Below, one piece after another: positions 54,474 through 64,000 of a stretch of DNA of 64,000 nt. The notes under the pieces are model-generated. The model was not told the DNA's origin. It was given only the letters and a program-made list of their open reading frames with translations, and ran no database searches. Source of the DNA: Trachythela sp. YZ-2020 (taxonomy: Eukaryota > Cnidaria > Anthozoa > Malacalcyonacea > Clavulariidae); the NCBI GenBank assembly GCA_016169945.1, contig JADLSH010000138.1:1663501-1727500 (forward strand), read 5' to 3'. The first letter of the stretch is position 1, and every line of letters begins with the position of its first letter. The position numbers were made by a program, and so were the translations under genes.

Positions 54474-54778
54474 CTTGCCAGTTTGTCCAAGTCCATAACC
54501 AAGTACCAGACAATCTTGACCATTAATGAAGTCCCTGACAACATCTAAAGATGTACCCTCAAATAATTCGCTTTGTTTCGTCTTGGGTCCAAAGACTCGT
54601 GAAAAAGTAAACCGATGATCTTTTGTGGGATCGCTCGACTGATGTTTGAACGCGAAGGATGTTTCTGGCAGATGTACAACAATTGTGTGCAAATTCTCTA
54701 TTTCTAAACAACCTTCGAATCCCCAGTATTGCTAGGTTTTACACGCAGAAATATTTTCATTGGTTCGCTGTTGAAGTC
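54474..54778 (-). pseudogene. KIF20A: KIF20A-like kinesin, exon A (start of motor domain)
   Basis: Acceptor atttacAG at 54779 and donor AAG|GTAATA at 54473 bound 305 bases. The exon reads DFNSEPMKIFLRVKP (first beta strand of a kinesin motor). After a one-base frame change near 54715 it reads GCLEIENLHTIVVHLPETSF, RFTFSRVFGP, LFEGTSLDVVRDFINGQDCL and GLGQTGK, the start of the P-loop. GC..IEN and HRFTFS..FGP match KIF20A. The P-loop usually reads GQTGSGKT; here the split across the intron gives GQTGK-TY, two residues short. Frameshift and short loop both suggest a pseudogene or sequence error. Confidence 0.75.
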
Positions 54779-55136
54779 CTGTAAATGGTTTCTTTTTACT
54801 TGATGCATCACTGCTCCTTAATTTCTTGCCCTATGTAATCACAGTTAATAGAAGGAGACTGGTTAGGCTAGCCTGAGTGACGTCAGACATATCTTATTGT
54901 TCACTTTTTATTTTGGTCATGTGACCATGTAGGACCCCTGCCATACAGCGGTGAAATATAACGTAATAATCGCGCGCGGACAGACAGTGCGAGAAACTCG
55001 CGGGACAACAAGAGAGAAACACATGTTTTGTAAGGACAGTCTTGATGAGCTTATTTTGTATATTTTAACATTACATTTCGTCAATATTATCAACGCGTTT
55101 ATGTAGTTTTGGAGAAGGGAAGTAGGGGTAACATTT

Positions 55137-55154
55137 TGGCGCCCAACGTGGGGC
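55137..55154 (+). promoter_or_regulatory. Retrotransposon primer-binding site
   Basis: TGGCGCCCAACGTGGGGC, the tRNA-complementary start point for minus-strand DNA synthesis in many Gypsy-type elements. It fixes the 5' LTR boundary a few bases upstream. Confidence 0.8.
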
Positions 55155-55262
55155 TGCCATCGGATTTAAGGGATGCGATTGAAGTCGATTGTGAAGGAAA
55201 TATAAAGCACATTTTATAAACACGTCGGTGGGACGAGCAGCGTTTTTGGCTTGGTTTTCGAC

Positions 55263-55381
55263 ATGGAAAATACCGAGGAACTGCAATTAAAAGTAGAGGA
55301 GCTACTTTATAGAAATGATGTTGATGGGTTGGTGAAATTGGCCGAAAAAATAAAGAGAATTATCGGAACTGGTCGAGACTG
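55263..55381 (+). pseudogene. Gypsy gag N-terminal stub
   Basis: A 39-codon frame starting MENTEELQLKVEELLYRN and stopping at TGRD. It opens at the expected place after the primer site and runs directly into protease sequence in another frame. Most of gag, including any zinc knuckle, has therefore been deleted. The name is inferred from position. Confidence 0.45.
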
Positions 55382-55389
55382 ACCTAACG

Positions 55390-56346
55390 CTCACAGCAGC
55401 AAATGGTAGTGTTATACCTTATATTGGTTGGGTTGAATTTGCTTTTACACTGTCTTCAAAGGACAATGAAGTATCTGTTCCATTTTTGGTCACTTGTGAA
55501 ACTATGGAGTACCCTATAGTAGGTTACAATGTTATTGAGGCAATATTGAAAAATAAACATGATGATTTATTACCAGAAGTTCAATCATCATTTCTTGGCC
55601 TTGACAACGGAGCAGCACAAACACTCGTAAACTTTGTTCAGAGTATTGACAGTGATTATTTATGCAATGTAAAAACAAGTAAGAAAGACGTTGTAGTACC
55701 AAGGGGACAACAGGTAAAGATTCAGTGTCGAGTTAGCACAGGTCCAATTTGTGGGACGCCCCCAGTTTTATTTGAACCAGATGAAACACTGCCTTGGCCC
55801 TCGAGCCTAGAATTAAGTGAAACATTGTTGACAGTAAAAAAGGAGAAGACTAATTTTATTGAGGTGCATGTGAATAACCGAACGAAGCACGACGTTGTTA
55901 TTAAACGTCGGACAGTTCTAGGTCGATTACAACTTGTGCGGTCCGTAACCTCAATACCAGTTAAACTAAAGGAGGAAAGCACAGAGAATGATTCTCAGTT
56001 AGATCCAACTGACAGAGCTAATGAATGCTCAGTTTCTGTTAGTAATGAAACTCAGTTTTCTGAGGTGAACGTTGCTCAACACATCAAGAACATTGATTTA
56101 AAGGGATTAACACCAGAACAAAAGTTAGTTGCACTTAGGATGTTAACTGAAGAGGCGGATGCATTTTCAAAGAATGACGATGATATTGGGTGCATCCCTG
56201 ATCTAACAGTAACAATCAAATTAAACAATGAAACTCCAGTTCAAAAGAACTATACTGCAGTTCCAAGACCTATTTATCCGGAGGTCAAGAGTTATGTTGA
56301 AGATCCGTTGAATAATCCCCTTATAGTTCGCCGGTGGTATGTGTAA
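55390..56346 (+). pseudogene. Gypsy pol: protease C-terminal part and RT lead-in
   Basis: The frame begins LTAANGSVIPYIGWVEFAF, the second half of a retropepsin, without the catalytic aspartate which would lie in the deleted part. It continues through YPIVGYNVIEAIL and a long linker to PRPIYPEVK, the approach to the reverse transcriptase, and ends at a stop at 56346. A frameshift there separates it from the polymerase. Confidence 0.7.
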
Positions 56347-57566
56347 GAAAAAAGGATCAAACACTTCGGCTATGCATTGACTATCGAGAACTAAATAGGA
56401 AAAGCATCCCAGATCGCCATCCCATACCAAGGATCCAAGATACACTTGACAGTCTTGGAGGAAATTCTTGGTTCTCAGTATTGGATCAAGGGAAGGCATA
56501 TCACCAAGGCTTTGTAAGTGAAGAAAGCCAACCCTTAACTGCCTTTATAACACCTTGGGGTTTATACGAGTGGGTACGGATCCCATTCGGTCTCTGTAAT
56601 GTCCCAGCGGCTTTCCAAAGATTCATGGAAAACCGTTTGGATGATTTGCGGGACACAATTTGTATTCCGTACCTGGACGATGTTATCGTATTTAGTTCCA
56701 CGTTTGAAGACCACCTGGAACATCTTAGGAAAGTATTCCAGCGTTTACATGAACATGGGGTAAAACTAAAACCAAGAAAATGTAAATTATTTGAGAGAGA
56801 AGTAGTGTTCTTGGGACGTATTGTTTCAGAAAGCGGTTATCGACTTGACCCTGCGGGAGTGGACGCCATTCATAATTTAAAGTCCTCTCCTCCTAAAAAC
56901 GTTGGTGATGTTAGGCGTTTAATGGGACTGCTAAATTGTTATCGGAGATACATTCCAAATTTCTCTAGAAAAGCAAAACCAATTTACGACCTAATTAAGA
57001 GTGACAGAGAAGACGCAGGGAGTAATAGTAAATCAAAAGGACAACTGCCCTCGGGTACTCTTGTTCAATGGACTAAAGATCATCAAACCATTTTTGAAGA
57101 TCTATTAGATCATTTGGTTGACACACCTGTTATGGCTTACCCAGATTTTAATGAATCATATATTGTGTGCGCCGATGCGTCGTAAGAGGGACTGGGAGCG
57201 GTCCTGTATCAACGTCAAAATGGTCAAACAAGAGTGATCGCGTATGCCTCTCGAAGCTTGACACCTGCCGAAAGAAATTACCATCATAATTCGGGCAAAT
57301 TAGAATTCCTTGCCCTCAAGTGGGCGATCTGTGATCATTTCCGTGACTATCTATATTATGCCTCGGAATTTACAGTCTATACGGATAATAACCCACTCAC
57401 GTACGTCTTGTCCTCCGCAAAACTAAATGCGACTGGGCTACGTTGGGTGGGAGAGCTGGCAGATTTCCATTTCACCATTAAATATCGTCCTGGTAAAGTG
57501 AAAACAGATGCTGATGCATTATCAAGGTTGTCACAAGGCTTCACGAGTGGAACAAGTGGCTGTTAA
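56334..57566 (+). pseudogene. Gypsy reverse transcriptase and RNase H, one nonsense codon
   Basis: It starts [20 protein letters not shown], then [29 protein letters not shown] and [12 protein letters not shown] with the catalytic LDD, then FLGRIVS and [22 protein letters not shown] at 57183 interrupts the RNase H after CADAS. The domain resumes GLGAVLYQRQNGQTRVIAYA, ending FTIKYRPGKVKTDADALSRL. Motif spacing is normal for Ty3/Gypsy. The frame stops at 57566 without integrase. Confidence 0.85.
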
Positions 57567-59090
57567 CAAAAATTTTCCGGACTATAAACTTTTTTATAAT
57601 GCTATTTAACCACTTTAAACTTTAAAATTAAGATAAATAAATTTATTCCTGTCTATAAATTTACTTTTTAAATACAAAAATTTCGTTTTTCTATTCCTGG
57701 TTGTGCAGGTACAATTTCCGTTTTATGTGTTAGTAATCAAAATATTTTTTTTCTGCCGACTCAAATCGCACTTCTCCCGACTGAATCTCCAAATAGAATT
57801 TCTGGGGGGGTGTGACACCCCCCCAAACCCCCCCGTAGGGATGGCCCTGCTCGTGTGTAAAAGTAATATCAGCGTCCTTCGCCTGTATATGCATAATTAG
57901 CATAATTTCTTAACAATATCAACATAATTATTATTCTAACACAGCCTGTTAATAACTGGTACTCCGGACTCTGAAGTATATGTTTCAGTACATGCATGCG
58001 AATATACTAATAATAAATATTATTGTAACTTATTGTATTAACGGAGCTTATTCTTGGCTTATAGAATTAAATCAACTGTCTCCTGCGATCGAGAGCAGCT
58101 ATACTATACGGAAAATAATTAATATATTTTATATCGGAAAGAGTATATCTATACTTTTACTTTATAGCGGATTAATTTTCACAATTTAGTTTGTCTTTTC
58201 TATGTATAGTTGGGCGAATATAACTGCGGTCTATACTTAAAACGTACATACGAAGCGGCACACTTCAGGTATATTGACTGTAGTGTAAACAAGGAAGTGT
58301 ATTAAATCTTCAAAAGTACAAGCCTAGTATTTCATAACAAATAAATAAACAATTCCTACTGCATTCGTATGAACAGATGTGTCAGAGTTATATATAAAAC
58401 TGTCAGTTTCCTAACTAATACGAGAATCTGCCTTGTTAATAACCTAGGTCCTTGGCTTTGCATAAACAAGCAACTTTATACAGTAATTATAGCGAAGAAA
58501 ATGAAATACAGTTTGTATAAACGACTAATGTAGGTTGATTGTATATGCAAATAATGTTTCACTTATACAGATTCGAGTAGTTTCTATAAACTCACGTCAG
58601 TAATATAAAATGTTTATGAACTTACCAAGTCTATAACGATCGCCGACAAAATCACACAAAATCACAACGCTGACAACGGCAAGTTGCAACGCATTCGACA
58701 ATGAAAACTGTCTGTCTCGTATATATTGAAATTGTCAAAATATGAAATGTGGCTAAAGTCGCGGCTCAAATTGCGCACAGTAATACACTAAAATAGAATA
58801 TCGTTTAGACGTTACTGCTGCAGCCCAATCTTGTCCAAAAATTGTTCTCAATTTTCGACACTCACTCGTACATCGCCATGTTTATTTGTGTGTTGAACTA
58901 TTGATTCTCCGTTCTTATGGGGATTCGGGTGTTGCGGGGGGAAAGACAAAGTTAATTACGATTTATAATATAGGCAATTTAGATCGACGATTTATCAAAC
59001 TTCTTCGACATTTCCATTAAACTGACAGAAAAATAACATTAAATAAACAACTGTAGCTATTAAAATAATGTTTCAATGTTTCTGACAAAT
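57567..59090. other. Gene-free stretch with a hAT-like end at 57852
   Basis: At 57800-57852 the pattern GGGGGGTGTGACACCCCCCC followed by gtagggatggccctg closely parallels the right end of the hAT MITE at 1441-2062. The left end was not identified. 58985-59090 matches 39505-39600. Otherwise nothing is recognised. Confidence 0.5.
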
Positions 59091-59093
59091 TAA

Positions 59094-61109
59094 CTATCGA
59101 GCATTTTGATTGGATAAAAGTACTCGCAGCGAGCTTGCAAGTTGGTTTTTGCGATGAGTGGAAAAGAGCCTTAAGTCATCTTCAGAGTGTGATTCTTCAT
59201 CATCAGATGATTCATCAAAAGACTCTTTTTCCTTACTCTTAAGATGGTCTGAAATGAATTTAATCATATCTGCTTTCTTTGCTCCTGGAAGGCGAATGTT
59301 GTTGTGAACAAAGTACTTTTTAAGCTCAAACACGCGCAATTTCCCAAGTTTTCCTTCTTCAAGTAAACCAACCTAGTCTATGAATTGTACGGCTTCTCGC
59401 GTTCAGCTAGCCTTTTTTTCTGTGCTGTTTGTGTACGTACTTGTTTTCGTAGGTTAAGGTTCTGAAGATGTCCCACGTAATCCTTCACGAGGCTCTCTTC
59501 TACAATAAATTTTGTGGCAAAAGCAGTTATTGACGCTGGATCCTTCAACTTTCCTTCAGCAAATTGCGAGCGAATGTTTGCATGTGGTTGGAAGTCGTCA
59601 ATTTCCCTCGGTTTCCCATCATCTGCTTTTGATGATGTATCAAAAACAGGCTTGTAATGATAATTTGGAAGGGTTTCCTCATTCGGCATTGGTCGTGGGA
59701 TTGGCTCGTTCATAGGAGGTCCGGTCCACCCTTCCTGAGTACAACCTTCACAAAGTTCGCCTTGTTTGTTGACACAATTGCCATGGATTAATTCCATATA
59801 CAACTCTCCGAAATCGTAATGATTTTCTATAAACTTCTCTATCTTTGCAATGTATCCTGAACAAAGGACTGACATTTTCTTTGATGGTGCTGCGTTTCGG
59901 TAATTGTCAATGTAGGGCTTGTTGAAGAAAAATGCTACCTTGCGACGTTCCGTTACAAATGACTTAATATATGTCGAGAATACCAGCGAATCATCGATTC
60001 TTTGTGCTACTTCGTTAGCTGTCCACCAAGCATTTCGCTCCATTCTCTCACATTCAAGCTGATGGAGATCATCACTTGACAGTTCCAACACTTGTTCTTC
60101 AGACATTCCCTCAAATTGCTTGTGTTTTTCCCATGTAAGCGTTGCTCCGTCAATCAGTGCGTCGCCAGCTGCTGAATTTGTCCTTTCCGCCTCATTTTGC
60201 CCTGAATCACCTCTTGTCCTGTGTACACGAATGCGGTAGTCAGACTTGTGAATTTTACTCAGCATCACGGAAACGAACATCAAAGTTGTTACAACCGACC
60301 CCTGGACCAGCATCAGTAAAGTCAGCCCATCGTGGTCGAACTGCTGGAAGATTCATGTCAGATATTTCATGCAAAATTGAGTCTGCTTCAGTAAGGATTG
60401 CATCGTAGTTCATACCGGAACTCGGGCGAGATTCTGGCTTCTCCAAAAGCTGTTTCAGTAACTCTATAGTGTCTAACAGAGAATCTAATTTGTCAATCAG
60501 TTCGTTTCCAAGTGCAATTTCTGAGGGAGTTGTTTGCTTACGTTCTGACCACCTTATTTTTGTGTCATTTGATCGTGTGAGGAAAAGGTTGAGCCTTTTA
60601 ATCTCATATTCAGTGTAAGGATTTGAAATATTTCCTCTTTCAACTCGCTCATAGTCATTGCTGATTGTCATTTCTTGAAAAAGAGCAACATCGTCATGGA
60701 CCCTTGCACAGAGGCTTCGTAGCTCCAACGAATAAACTTGATATTGCTTTCCAGTCTGAATTCTATTCTGATCAGCAATCGTGCCTATCTCGAAGTATTG
60801 TGGATAGCTAACTCGAAGATTCTCGGTTTCATTTGCCCATATCGTTCCAGAGCTACCGACAAAAGCTTTTGGGCGAGTGATAACATAATGCTGGTCATCT
60901 ACACTCACGATTCTTTCAACACCATCTACAGTTGACCCCACTTTCCTCAAGATTCGGTGTGTTGCTGGTGTTACATACATCAAGCGCTCAGGGAAGTCGT
61001 ACTTAGGTAGCTTCCTTGACTTTGTCTCATCACTAAGAGTTACAATGCGTACATTTCTTGACTTCGCAAATCCCTCTGAGGTACCCGTTATAACAATATA
61101 CGACCCCAA
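59094..61109 (-). pseudogene. Uncharacterised multi-copy family protein with SAP-like end, frame-broken
   Basis: The minus-strand frames follow one another: YIVITGTSEGFAKSRNVRIV, KLPKYDFPERLMYVTPATHR, VDDQHYVITRPKAFVGSSGT and ARPRWADFTDAGPGVG-like text to 60255. After a one-base shift near 60260: DYRIRVHRTRGDSGQNEAER then TNSAAGDALIDGATL, RMERNAWWTANEVAQRIDDS, ELYMELIHGNCVNKQGELCE, VGHLQNLNLRK to 59378. After a further break: LKKYFVHNNIRLPGAKKADM then IKFISDHL, which looks like a SAP helix-turn-helix DNA-binding motif, and an acidic end. It resembles uncharacterised repeated proteins in cnidarian genomes. No start codon is visible upstream (stop in frame), so it is 5'-truncated as well. Confidence 0.6.
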
Positions 61110-62014
61110 TTGGAGAATCGAATATTACGAGAGAATTATACAACAGAAGCACATAATTATATTCTCAGCAAAACTCAAAGAATTGCATCCGTTTCATTGC
61201 TGCCTCGTTTCTAGTGTACATGCAGGTATATAAAACATGTAAATTTGTAAGTATACTTTGCTACGTTATACTGTAATTAAAGAGATTGTTGCTAGAAAGT
61301 TTACTGTTTTTTGTAGTTGATTGAAGTTGCTTGTGTAGAAGAGTGGAAGTACTTTTGCTCCAGTAAATTCGCGTAAAAATGGTGAGTACTTGGCCAAGTT
61401 TTACCTTGGAATGTTGATAGGTATGATATTGCAGATCAATCAGCTAGTGTCAGCAGTAAAATGGCTGGATATATTCTCTTTTCAGACACGGGGAAATCTG
61501 CTACGCCTAAGTCTAAAAACGTCGGTAAGAACAACACTTTCAATTAATATTGGCATTGATTTATTAAATATTATGACACATTGCATTAACTGGTCTAATG
61601 TAAGCGCTGATCACGTGGGCCCCTTATAGTAAAGTAAAGCAGAGCTTTAAAATCGGCATTTTCATAGGTTTGGAATTGCCTGTTGGGTGCCAGAAACTTG
61701 CATTTTCCCAGGTGACAGGTATAAAATGCACTTTTCATTTTTCGTTTTATACTTACATGTAAATCCCGAGTAATTCAAACTATATTATATTAATAGGTAC
61801 TTGTGTTACTTGCGGATAATTACTGGATAACAGAGTATACTCTGAGAACGAGATTGCATTCAGGGATGAAAAAGTGCCCATAACAAAAAAATGCAGCTCA
61901 TGATTAAATTAAGACTAGTTTTTTCATGGTTTAGTTTGCTTAATCGAGTTATTGAGCACGCTTTTTAGGCAATCCAAAACGTTCTTATATGAGATATATA
62001 TTATAATAAGGCAC
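61110..62014. other. Mostly gene-free stretch with a possible small exon
   Basis: Around 61381 an ATG is followed directly by gtgagt. At 61476-61513 'ctcttttcAG' precedes about 37 bases ending AACG or TCG before GTAAGA. These look like splice sites of a small plus-strand exon but no protein family is recognised. Confidence 0.3.
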
Positions 62015-63189
62015 ATTTGGCTTTGGTTCATGAAACTGATCATTAGTTATTACATAGTTTATCACCATGCATGGTTGCTGTAGAATGTTATATATATGTT
62101 CTGGACATTTTTAAGGATTGTTTTATGCTCAATTTCAATAAGGTCGTGATAGAGAATATATAGCCATGTGGTTTAATATTGTTTTTCTTGAATTCTTCTA
62201 TTCACTTATATAATACCTGTATCACCGAAATCATGTTTTTCTTTAAAGAATTAAACAAACCCAACACATCAGAGGAAGCATTTAAAGATGTTTCAGCTAC
62301 ATCTCTGTCGTTAGAGAAGGATACCTGTATGACAGACCTATCAGGTAACACATAGTTTTCTTGCATTGTACCGGCGACATACATACTGATTTTGCCACCC
62401 TAAGGTCAAAAGGACGTCTTCGTTACAACCCACTCCCCCACTGATGAAAACGTCAGGCGTGAATATGAATGTAATAACAAATAAAATACCATTTTTCGTC
62501 ACTCTTAGAGTGTTAATATCAAATTACACATGACAGATTTAAAATAGTATATCATAAGAAAACGTTTGCGAAGCCATCTGTAAAATTAACTTGTGAATAT
62601 GAGAGTGTTTGATGATAAAATATATTTTTAACTGATTACATTACAAAGGCGACATGATGTATATAATAAGCAGGAATTATTAAAATCTGATATTTTCTAT
62701 CTCTTCGCTCTATACAAATTCAAACTGCCACGCAAAACGTCAGACCTTCTCTAAGAAACACACCTACCCAGTCAAAACGTAATTTTCACAAACGTCGTGG
62801 CAAAATGAGTATTGATGTCGCCCCTAACTCTCCCTAAAGGAAGTTACATCCAAATCGAAGCTCATTATTAAATGCACATTTGTTTTTGGTTGATGAAACT
62901 GCGCTGATGCATTAGGATTATCACAATGGTTGCTGTAGAAAGTTGCATACGTTGTGGGAATTTTTAAGCGCTTCTAAATTTTTAAGTAAATGTTTATGGT
63001 CATGCATGATATAGTCATGTGGTTTAAAATTGTTTTTCTTGAATTTTTCTATTTCCTTATATAATATCTGTATCACAAATCATGTTTTTCTTTAAAGAAT
63101 TGAACAAACCCAACACATCAGATGAAGCACTTAAAGATGTTTCAACTACACTTCTGTCGTTAGAGAAGGATGCATGTATGGTAGAAGTA
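62015..63189 (+). repeat. Direct repeat of about 320 bp with a conserved short frame
   Basis: Copies at about 62015-62346 and 62868-63189 share blocks in order (tggttgctgtagaa, catgtggttta, atcatgtttttctttaaaga). In both, an ATG (62233 and about 63081) opens MFFFKELNKPNTS followed by (E/D)EA(F/L)KDVS, about 37 codons before diverging at a possible donor (tcag|gtaaca) in the first copy. Several differences are conservative, so it may be a duplicated exon. Unrecognised family. Confidence 0.5.
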
Positions 63190-63239
63190 AAGTCAGGCAG
63201 ATAGAGGTCGAAATATTATTGTTTACTCACCGATCGAGG

Positions 63240-63540
63240 GGCAATTTCTTTTTATGATAGAAATGTTCTTCTAAACCTCCTAAACACATTTCCGGATGTT
63301 GGCCGGTCTAACTTTTCTTGAGAAGGTTTTCCAACACAGTTTAAATCGCCTTTGAGCGATAATTCCATGGCGCCATGTTTTTCGAAGAAATTCGCGGGAA
63401 GAAGCGAGCCTTCGCTATTTCGGACAGCGCCAACGCTCATACTTCAAGTATGCAAATTATAACACCAAGAGTCTTTCGTTTTCATTATTCATGAAAAAGG
63501 GTGTCAAAATTTCAGAAAAGTCGGAAAAATTGAAAGTTGT
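63240..63540. other. Gene-free stretch upstream of 63549
   Basis: No feature recognised other than being the presumptive 5' region of the open frame that follows. Confidence 0.3.
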
Positions 63541-63548
63541 TTTGAGTT

Positions 63549-63937
63549 ATGTCAAAAACTAGAAAAAATACAATCCCTCTTGAGGTTAACGTAAATGTTT
63601 CCCCTCCAAAAAAACAAAAAAAGCTGGAAAATCATGGTTGTATTCTCAATTGCACGTGCATGAAAACTGCGGAACCTATAATAAGTTTCAGCAAAGCTTC
63701 GAGGGAATCAGTTTACAAAGCTGCAAAACTGAGAAATGATGAAAAGTTATTTCACTTCTTGATTTGTACGGTGAAGAGCTTCCTCCAGCTGATAATGGAT
63801 ATCACCGAAAGTGCTATCAAAACTATACCCATGCAAAAGCTTTAAAGAAATTAAGTTTAGAAGCGTGTATCCCCCAGCCGACGACGGAGCAAGAGGCGAA
63901 AGTCCGAGTATCATCAAGGAAGAAAAGCCGTGGAGGT
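63549..63937 (+). pseudogene. Cys/His-rich uncharacterised family, N-terminal fragment with frameshift
   Basis: MSKTRKNTIPLEVNVNVSPP, a basic PPKKQKK stretch that could be a nuclear-localisation signal, then SFSKASRESVYKAAKLRNDE and KLFHF. After a one-base shift near 63755: LDLYGEELPPADNGYHRKCY then QNYTHAKALKKLS. A possible donor RG|GTATGA lies at 63937. The YHRKCYQNYT motif parallels YHKVCYCNYT in the gene remnant at 44211-45539, so both belong to one broader family. The gene runs off the window. The single frameshift could be an assembly error. Confidence 0.55.
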
Positions 63938-64000
63938 ATGAAACGAGAATACTTTATAATTATTATTTTTCCGAGTATTGCATTGATATAATTAATACAT

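Larger units (their letters stand above)
54899..57566 (+). mobile_element. Ty3/Gypsy LTR retrotransposon, internally deleted and 3'-truncated
   Basis: TGGCGCCCAACGTGGGGC at 55137-55154 is a classic primer-binding site right after the probable 5' LTR (about 54899-55133, start tentative, TGTTC...AACA). A short gag start, part of the protease, reverse transcriptase and RNase H follow, and then the element stops at about 57566. No integrase, polypurine tract or 3' LTR is visible. It lies upstream of kinesin exon A in the opposite orientation. Confidence 0.75.

Overview
This window looks like AT-rich animal nuclear DNA. Split genes with GT-AG introns, long introns, and BEL/Pao, Ty3/Gypsy, Penelope-like, LINE, hAT, pogo and PIF/Harbinger remnants all point to a metazoan. 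The retroelement and unknown-protein families resemble what I know from cnidarians, probably anthozoans; that is inference, because no marker gene fixes the taxon.

Three cellular genes can be recognised, all on the minus strand and all incomplete or damaged. (1) A sulfotransferase-family gene lies at 8569-11545 in three exons; one intron holds a 21-bp minisatellite and the other a telomere-like array. (2) TTC33 has four exons between 21488 and 29305. Its last exon was not found, and its first intron appears to use a GC donor. (3) A KIF20A-like kinesin has exons at 54474-54778 and 40161-41336. It has frame damage, and two of its exons lie inside a 690-bp tandem duplication.

The rest is mobile or repeat DNA. 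1-6 kb: a clean hAT MITE and a 2.2-kb TTAA-flanked inverted-repeat element. 13.9-15.6 kb: a chain of three hAT-like MITEs, one nested. 16.9-18 kb: a pogo/Tigger-like remnant. 18.6-20.1 kb: a Penelope-like reverse transcriptase remnant. 29.6-37.9 kb: a BEL/Pao element with near-identical 299-bp LTRs and ATCAA target duplications, sitting about 290 bp upstream of the TTC33 start. It has lost its reverse transcriptase/RNase H, carries a 689-bp internal tandem duplication, and has been hit by a LINE and a MITE. 38-39.3 kb: a PIF/Harbinger remnant. 41.9-46.2 kb: a 4.3-kb inverted-repeat element enclosing a broken gene of an uncharacterised Cys/His-rich family. 49-54.3 kb: nested foldback elements and SINEs. 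54.9-57.6 kb: a truncated Ty3/Gypsy element.

The last 5 kb hold a broken gene of a second uncharacterised family with a SAP-like end (59.1-61.1 kb), a direct repeat with a short conserved reading frame (62-63.2 kb), and another Cys/His-family gene fragment (63.5-64 kb). The host genes appear functionally unrelated. The best leads for something undescribed are the gene-carrying inverted-repeat element at 41.9-46.2 kb, the family at 59-61 kb, and two independent near-perfect tandem duplications of 689 and 690 bp within 7 kb.
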